This document shows, in pieces, positions 56,415 through 64,000 of a stretch of 64,000 nucleotides of DNA. Every line of letters starts with the position of its first letter. Position 1 is the stretch's first letter. The position numbers and the translations under genes were made by a program. The DNA lies in NCBI GenBank assembly GCA_029204225.1, contig MU832535.1:1-64000 (forward strand), given 5' to 3'. This DNA comes from Diphasiastrum complanatum. Its lineage: Eukaryota > Streptophyta > Lycopodiopsida > Lycopodiales > Lycopodiaceae. The notes below the pieces were generated by a model. That model was given only the letters and a program-made list of their open reading frames with translations. It was not told the DNA's origin and did not search any database.

Positions 56415-59000
56415 GCAAAAAAAGTGAGCACAAAAAAGCAAGCATCGAGCAAGCACAATGCTACCAGTATAAGACAATTAATAAATTTGGGTTAGACTTA
56501 AGAGTTTGGACTTAACATGAGTTAGAGAGATGGATGACCTCCATATGATTGCCATCTGAGTGGCATGTTGCTATTTGATGATTTTAAAAAAGCTTACTTT
56601 CTAGTGTCTAAAGGTAACCTTGAGTTGTACAGGTTTCCAAGAGGTAGAAGTAAATAATGAATTCCCTACTTCAACACCTTCCTCCACGCTGGATGTCTCT
56701 TGGCTCCTTGTCAAGGAAGTTCTTGATACATTGTGATACATTATTAATCACATTACCTTGTTTTTCAGGGTAACCCCGGAGGCTGCCATGTTGAACCTTT
56801 GCCCCATGTTGGACCCTTGCCCCATGTTGAATTATATTCTTTGTAGAAATCTGATGCTAATCATCCGAGTTCTACTATTATATACTAATGATATATTTAA
56901 CTTACTGTGATTCAATGCCAAGACAAAATATTCACAGATATATTTACAGTATGTGTTGAATAATGTAAGTGCTTTTCATGTTGGATGTTTTAAAGCCATT
57001 TCTCTTCTAGAAATCTGTTGCCTTGCACAAGAATGAGTTCTGTTTGACTGGCCGAACCAAGCTTTCCATCCTTTTGCATGTTTGCTAGGGGGATTATTTT
57101 TTGTTGCTTTACTAAGATGACATTTCTGTTCTGTCAAATCCCTTAAAATTTTCGTATGATACAAACATCAGTTCCATTTTTCCTCCATGAACATATACAT
57201 ACATTGAATAAGAAGGGGTGATTTGGGAGACAGGTTATACAACCAGCAAACTAATTGGTGCCTTGAAGATTAGTCTGGAATGAAAATGATGTTTTTTCTC
57301 TGGTAAACAAGGTTCCTCGCATTGTTCAAGGAAGCTTGTTTTTCTATAGAGTTTACTTGTGATAATGTGTCATAGATGATTTTCTTGTGGTTTAGAGTTT
57401 AGGGTGAGGTCCAAGTTACATAAGTTGTTTTCAATATGGACTTACAGAGGCCTCCATATTTAATCTATTGATTTTGTGTTTGTTGAGATGTGCCATGTTG
57501 AAAGCTCATAGTTTTTCCGATATCAAATAAACATCCTCGTGCATACAAATTGTATCTTATGCCAATACCTCCGAAGGCCAAAATGCATATACGGTGCAAA
57601 TGACTTTTGAACAACTCGGTCTGTCAAATGAGATGAAAATTGGTCTCACTGATGCACAGAATCTGAGCAATACTGTCAATGCATTGGTACCTTTACCAAT
57701 ACCATTGGCCATTTCTTGTAGAAAATTCGTGTCTAGGTGTCCACAGCAGTGTAGATGTCGTTTCACTGTCAACAACTTTAAATGTTAAATGGGATAAAAT
57801 TTAATATGCACTAATGATGCTTTTAATGTGCATACCTAATGAATTAGACAAGCCCTTGGGTGTACAAAAGAGAACTTGTAGAATGCTGCCTTTTGGTTTG
57901 TTATATGCAATATGCTCTTGTTATTAGGCTATGGGCATTGTTTTAGTATTGATTAAAACTGAGAGTGAGGTAAACCTTCAAAGTTTTGAAAGCAAGACGA
58001 GAATCATCTATTGCAAGATGATTGTTCTGGCAAATAGAACACAACACTTTCACCGTTTGCAAGTTATTTATAAGCGGCTTCCCAATGTAGCACTTTTGTT
58101 TTTCAGTTGTAACTGTAGCTGTTTATTTATCACAACCATCATAACCATTGCAAGTATTTTTTGAATACCTTAGTCCACATCACATTCATCTTTGGTGCAT
58201 TGATCATGCAGCCTAATCTGTTGTCTTGTTAAACAGCTTGCCAGATCTCCAGTCTGGTCATCATTATTTTAGTTTAGGGTTAATGAAGCAACCAATGGCA
58301 AAGATGTCAAAAATGAAGTAGTACACAATATGCAAACTTTAGCACGACTAAAAATTGCTACCACAGCCTCGTATACAGACATAGACCATAGTGCAAAGTG
58401 ATAGCATTAATCGAAGCATTGGATTTACCAAAATGCATGCAAATAGAGAGATAGACTAGCTTGATGCAAAATTCTCAAGGTCTCTTTAAATTGTCCTCAC
58501 CAAATGAGCTCCAAATTGGAGTATATACAAAAATCTTTAGGCTTGGACTGACCTGACTTGTTTCACACACATGGTATAGTACATCCACTTGTCCTTTGGC
58601 TCCTCCTAAAGCCTCATACAAATCTATGGCCATCCAATTAAGTCAATTAGCATCAATGTTGTGTAATACTTTCACCCTCACATTGTTGGAGAGAAGTCAA
58701 TTTGAAAGGTATGATCTTTGATCGATGAAACCTTGCGTACATGGATGGATGATTGCATCATTGTGAGAAGTATGTATGATCTGTGTATGTAGGAGAAGTA
58801 ATGAAGTTGGAATCTTGTGTTGCTGCCTATCATCTTTATATGTAGCAGATATTTCCTATCCACCTTTAACCCTAGATTCTAGAAATGCAAAGCACCAAGC
58901 GACGAGGAGGTTACAACTTGTCATACGGAGATTCGTTCCCATGAAAGTGATATCATAGTTCAAATTCATTCACATGCTTATAACTCAACATCTAACACTA
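56415..59000. other. Gene-free stretch
   Basis: AT-rich, no recognisable coding, RNA or mobile feature on either strand. Small open frames (60-77 codons) show no motif. Confidence 0.4.
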
Positions 59001-59037
59001 CAATCATATTGACCCTAATTCACCAAAGATAAAGCTT

Positions 59038-59218
<181 letters not shown>

Positions 59219-59302
59219 TAACAAGCATCAATTCGAACAATTAACAAATCCAAATAACATCAAGATCCAAATAAGGCATGAGAGATGGATGAAGAAACAA
59301 AA

Positions 59303-59960
59303 TGTTTCTATTGGCAAAGCTTTGCTAGCTTTCAATCCTGAACTTTTGAAAAAAGACGACACGACATGACACGACTCGACACAACACGACACGAAATCCG
59401 TCGTGCTCCTCAAAGGATCAAGAATATCAGCCAAGTACCACCATGGGGTACAAATATATGATCAGATATCATGACATCAGCAGAAAGACTCTAGATCGTG
59501 GCTAATCTGCCACTCTTGTGATTCACAATTAATTGTAGATGTTTAGTCTTTCTAATCTGTAAGTTACACGACGCGACACGAAAAAGTTCGTGAACTATAA
59601 ATTTTCTATTTGATGCATGATACAGTAAGCAAGACAAAAGGTCAGTAAGACAAAAATATACAGAATACATGTCTGCCTGTGAGCGAGAAAATTTTGTAGA
59701 GAATTTGTAGATCCAAAAATCCGCTAGTAAACGAGACATTATTCGTGAGAAAACTGTATTTCTCTCACGCCAATGCACTGCCTGGATTTGTCATGCAGTG
59801 CTTGAAAAATCAGAAGATCAATAGATAATATTGTAGCTGTTGTGCACATATTATTCTGTATGATTGTATGATCTCGAATGTATTTTGTCTGCTAATATTT
59901 GTGTGTCTGATTCACTTGTTCATTCAATTTCGCACATTGGTTTGGTCTTTGTAAAGAACT
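59303..59960 (+). mobile_element. Truncated LTR, Copia family A
   Basis: TGTTTCTATTGGCAAAGCTTTGCTAGCT begins it. The conserved words GACATCAGCAGA, CCACTCTTGTGATTC, TCCGCTAGTAAACGAGAC, CTCACGCCAATGCACTG and TTTCGCACATTGG follow in the same order as in the other family A LTRs. The last 300 bp are missing. The U3 has a unique ACACGACATGACACGACTCG-like patch. Confidence 0.8.
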
Positions 59961-60019
59961 CTGGAGATACGTCAACAGTTCAATAGCCAAGTCGGCTGAA
60001 CCTAACATGTTGAACAGCC

Positions 60020-63000
60020 CAGGAAGCTAAGGATGGCAAAGCTCTTGCCATTGTATCTCTGAATCTTGAAGATTAACAAATAGCTCATGTAGCAAATTTT
60101 TCTACCTCCAAAGAAGCTTGGGACATTCTTTCTGGCCTATATGAAACAACAGATGTATCGACTCATCTCTTCCTGAGAAATGAATAACTATCGCTCAAAA
60201 TGAGTGAAGATACCTCGGTCACTGATCGTATTTGTTCAAACAGCTGTTAAATTAGATAGCTGCAATAGGTTTGTCGGTATCATACGAAGATGCTAATCTC
60301 TCTCTCTCTCTCTTGTCCAATCTTTCTCCCTCTTACGACAACTTAGTATTGCTTTTGAGCAGTGCTCTTGACCTGTCTCCACAAAGATTGACACCAAGTT
60401 TATTGCAGGAAAAAGAAAAGCTTATCTACGTCGAATACAAAGGCTCTTGCCCTATACTCGGATAAGCAACAGTTCCATAAGAAGAAATCTTCGAAGGACA
60501 AGAAGACAAAAGCTGAGCAAACTGATTTAGACCAGTAATCAACACAATCGACAACAACATCAATGACCAAACACCAAACTCTTCTGCAAGTCCTACAAGA
60601 GAACCAATCACGACATCCAGAACTATCGAGTTCTCAAGCACAATAAAGCAAAGAAGAAGATCCAATAGGATGGAGGATCTGATTCTGCCAGAACCTCTCC
60701 CAACACTGCTAATGATACAAGATCAAGACAATAGAGATGTCCTTATATGGTATCTCGATTTCGGTGCTTCTCAGCACGTGACTCCATGCAAGTTCCTATT
60801 CGAAGATCTCACTCTAGCATATTCGAAGTATGTTTACTTTGGTGACTCAAGTACACTACAGATTGAATGCCAATGATCTGTAAGCCTTCATCTTCCAAAT
60901 GGTGAATTGACCTTGCTCAAGGATGTACTTTATGTACTCAAACTGACAAAGAATTTATTGTCAGTCAGCAAGCTCACTGATCAGGGCTGTAGAGCCTTGT
61001 TCAATTCAAAGCAATGTACTATTTTGGATAAGAACTGTAAAGAAGTCCTCTCTACAAGCAGATAAGGTAATTTGTACATTTTGAGTCATGAATATGCACT
61101 TACTACCAATGTGAGTACTTCAAATGCCCAGTTATGGCATCAATGATTAGGACACTTAAACATGAGATCGATCTTGTATATGCATCATAATAGTATGGTC
61201 AAGGATATAAATATTAATGTTGCCTCCACTGACACTCGACATGTTTGTGAGATGTGCCTACTAGAAAAATAGCCTCGACCAAGATTCCCAAAGGGACAAG
61301 TCAATAGAGCTAAGTCCATTTTAGGATTGATACATAGTGATCTGTGTGGCCCTGTGAGTGTTCCCTCTCTAGGTTCAGCACTATATTTTATCACTTTTAT
61401 CGATGACTATTCAAGATTTACCAGTATTATGTTCATTAAAAACAAGTCTGTGGCATTCAACTATTTCAAAGAATTCAAACAGTTTGTTGAGACACAGACT
61501 TGGTCAAAGACTCAAGAACCTACGAACAGACAGTGGGGAGAGTTCATGTCAAACAAAATGTCCGATTACTTATCATCTTGTGACATTCACAATCAGTTCA
61601 CCACCAACTACACCCCACAGCAGAATGGAGTAGCCGAGAGGAAGAACCAAACATTATTTAATGCAACACGATCAATGATGTCAAATGCTCAGCTACCCAA
61701 GAATTTTTGGGCTGAAGCTATTTCAACAGCTTGCTATATGCAGAACTACTCAAGCACTAAAGCAGTCGACTCAAAGACTCCATTCGAAGCCTTTCATGGA
61801 TACAAACCGAGTCTTAAGCACCTCCGAGTGTTTGGTTGTCTTTGTTATGTGCAGATTCCTTTTGACCTGAGAAAGAAACTCGATCATGTCAGCTGCAGAA
61901 GTATTTTCATCAAATACTCAACATCACACAAAGTCTATTGAATCTACAATGTTGAATCAAGCCGTATCTTAGTCGTTCTTGTCTATTGACAACGAACTGG
62001 TGCATAGTGAGTACTATCAATAATATACACATAGACTTTCAGTCCAGTTGTAAAACTTCAATCAATTCGATCTTTACTTGCTATTGCAGCTGCCAAAAAT
62101 CTGGAAGTTCACCATATGGATGTTCAGACATCATTTGTAAATGGATACATACAAGAAGATATTAGCATCTATCAATCTAAAGGTTACGTCCTTCAAGGCC
62201 AAGATCACAAGGTCTGCAAGCTACATAAAGCTCTCTACGAGGTAAAGCAAGCTCCCAAGGCCTGGTTCGATAGAATTAATCAATTCTTGTTGCAGCACGA
62301 CTTCATCCCTAACTTTGCTGACTCTAATGTTTATCTCAAACACAGAGGATCAAGCTATGTTATAATAGCTCTATGTGTTGATGACTCTCTAATCATCGAC
62401 AATTCGAATCAGTTGCTTTATGAGACAAAGTCGCTATTGTCAAAGGAGTTCGAAATGACTAATTCAGGCCCTATGCATTACCTCCTCGGGATTGAGATAA
62501 CCAGAGATAGAGCAAACAGAAGGATTGTGATAAGCCAAGAAAGGTATCTAACCAGTGTACTTTACAAGTATGGCATGAAAAACTACAAGTCGATAGACTC
62601 GCCTATGGATCCAGGATTCAAACTATCGAAGGACATGAGTCCAATGACTAAAGCAGAGAAGAAGAAGGAGATGTGCAAATACTGCTATCAGTTGATAGTC
62701 GGATTGATCATGTATGCAATGGTTTGCACTCGACCTTATCTAGCCTATATTGTCAGTACATTGTCACAGTTTATGTCGAATCCCGGTTTACCTCACTGGA
62801 AAGCTCTACTTAGAGCACTAAGATACATTCAAGCCACTAAGAACTATGCTCTGTGTTATAATGGAAATACAGAGGGCGCTCTGACATTACTTACTTATTC
62901 CAACTCTAATTGGGCTGAAAATGTGGATACACGTAAATCCACTTCTGGCTATCTATGCTTTCTAGCAAGAGGACCCATTTCATGGAATAGTCGAAAGCAG

Positions 63001-63360
63001 AAATGCATTACTTTGTCTTCCACAGAGTCTGAATATGTCGCAGCCGCCTATGCAGTGGACAAAAATAATCTAGTTCGAAAGATTGCTCCATGATCTTATG
63101 ATCCCTCACTTCATACCACCAAATATACTCTATTGCGATAATCAGAGCTGCATTGCTCTATCTCTGAACCCATGAACTCACTCTAGAACTAAACACATTG
63201 TTCAATTTCATTTTCTTAGAGAGAAAGTTCTGAACAAGGCTGTCGAATTAAGTTACTGTCCGACCAACAATATGTTGGCTGATATTTTGACTAAGCCTCT
63301 ATCAAGGGAAAAGCATGTTGTGTTATGCAGCTTGCTAAATTTTATTCAGGATCCTAGGAG
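60020..63360 (+). pseudogene. Copia element F gag-pol relic
   Basis: Gag (KDGKALAIVSLNLED, SKEAWDILSGLYE, ISLSLLSNLSPSYD) and protease (WYLDFGASQHVTPC) are followed by HHCC (LWHQ*LGHLN, CEMC). The integrase core (HSDLCGP, WGEFMSNKM where the catalytic Asp of TDRGGEF is Asn in TNRQWGEF, GVAERKN) comes next. After a gap, RT runs from MDVQTSFVNGYI through LCVDDSLIID (active site kept) and SGPMHYLLGIEITR to RNase H (TYSNSNWAENVDTRKSTSGY with Asp to Asn, STESEYVAA). After a shift comes THSRTKHIVQFHFLRE, then NNMLADILTKPL. RT fingers are deleted near 61,940-62,070. Many stops, mostly C-to-T type. Confidence 0.9.
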
Positions 63361-63365
63361 TTAAG

Positions 63366-63377
63366 CTTAAGAGGGAG
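63366..63377 (+). other. Polypurine tract of Copia element F
   Basis: AAGAGGGAG directly before TGTTGGAGTTAATC, the classic Copia PPT-LTR junction. Confidence 0.85.
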
Positions 63378-63443
63378 TGTTGGAGTTAATCTTCACTCCG
63401 ACTCACCCAAACTCATTTCTTGAGCACCAGTATACTATGTAAA
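63378..63443 (+). mobile_element. Start of the 3' LTR of element F, cut by another LTR
   Basis: TGTTGGAGTTAATCTTCACTCC follows the PPT. Only about 66 bp remain before LTR family E sequence starts. It is unrelated to the family A LTR at 59.3 kb, so the LTR left of this element does not belong to it. Confidence 0.7.
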
Positions 63444-64000
63444 TGTGAAAAATTGGAAAAAATCTAGCTTGGTAATTTTATGTTTCTAGTTTGTGAGCAA
63501 ATACCACATGTGTGGAGCATGTTCCCACATATGGAAAATAGCCAAAATAGATTAACCATGTTGACTTTAGGGGTTTCATAAAGATTGTTAGTCAAGCATC
63601 TTGGTGGTACTAGTTGATAGGGCCAATAGTCAACTACACATGTTCTATCATCATTAGGCCAAAAGTCAATTATGACATAGCTCGAGCTAGTTAGGTTGTT
63701 TGCTAGTGTCCATATTAGATTTGATGAGTGATGTGCCCTATGTGTTGGCAAAGAGTCAAGGGTCCAATCATAAGTGAGAGATCTAGTAGAAGAGTCCAAT
63801 CAAAATCAAAGGACAATGAGTCACTCATCCATTAGGATGTGAGATGTGTTAAAAAGGGAGTCCAATAGAATTAGAGGATGGACTACCTCGAAATACTACA
63901 TGTAGAATGATCTGCTTCATTATTGTATTGAGTTTTTCGGAGATCAATGAGATTTTGAGTTCTAGTCACATTGGTGGTTTCTCTTTCTACTCGAGCCTCC
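63444..64000 (+). mobile_element. LTR family E, plus-strand copy, runs off the window
   Basis: TGTGAAAAATTGGAAAAAATC is the family E LTR start. The 557 bp are the reverse complement of 55,770-55,198 with scattered differences. The remainder lies beyond the window end. Confidence 0.8.

Noticed and set aside
58990-59010. AACACTACAATCATATTG as a second CACTA end
   Set aside because: Only eight bases match the terminus at 42,543 and there are no subterminal repeats beside it.

Overview
The window is nuclear DNA from a land plant with a large, repeat-rich genome. One spliced host gene of plant type is present: an E2 ubiquitin-conjugating enzyme of the UBC19/20 (E2-C) class. It sits among decayed LTR retrotransposons whose primer-binding sites match the plant initiator-tRNA-Met type (TGGTATCAGAGC), DNA-transposon relics, minisatellites and nine long (CT)n/(GA)n tracts. 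Very low gene density, Ty1/copia dominance and a plant gene carrying short introns suggest a fern, another seed-free plant or a similarly large genome. The species cannot be fixed from sequence alone.

Layout. 0-11.5 kb: hairpin repeats built on a 17-bp palindrome, two Copia protease/gag fragments, minisatellites and long CT tracts. 11.5-21.3 kb: a solo LTR and a structurally complete but dead Copia element (LTR, PBS, gag-pol, PPT, LTR) of the same LTR family. 24.5-26.6 kb: the E2 gene on the minus strand, six exons, 189 codons plus stop, with a possible mitosis-specific promoter motif. 26.7-28.7 kb: the N-terminal half of a transposon-type protein with a CC..C zinc-like motif, an HGN motif and four LTGxDD repeats. 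28.8-34 kb: a degenerate minisatellite, AT-rich desert, microsatellites and a 31-base G run. 34-35.7 kb: a Copia reverse transcriptase/RNase H relic.

The most unusual locus is 36.7-42.5 kb. A spliced, decayed DNA methyltransferase of the N4/N6 beta class (minus strand, intact SAM motif DLFSGSGTT) is divergent from a decayed transposase-like protein carrying QLDN and GHTHxxVDQ signatures (plus strand). The roughly 1 kb between them holds ten copies of a 17-bp palindrome, partly folded into a larger hairpin, and an interstitial telomere-like array. A CACTA-type terminus (CACTACAATACCC) with about 14 subterminal GTCGGATTTCGACGTC-like repeats ends at 42,543. Together these could be remains of a large DNA transposon carrying its own methyltransferase.

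42.5-64 kb is a pile of LTR elements: a minus-strand Copia with a CT tract just downstream of its TATA box, a second retroelement encoding an unrecognised protein, a direct-repeat pair, then an array of G-box-rich LTRs (49.7-55.8 kb) in which one LTR has both a PBS and a PPT and appears chimeric. A small Ty3/gypsy integrase fragment, a truncated LTR, a second long Copia pol relic and a partial LTR running off the window end follow. Apart from the E2 gene, nothing looks like an active cellular gene; most stop codons in the elements fit C-to-T (or G-to-A) decay of methylated DNA.
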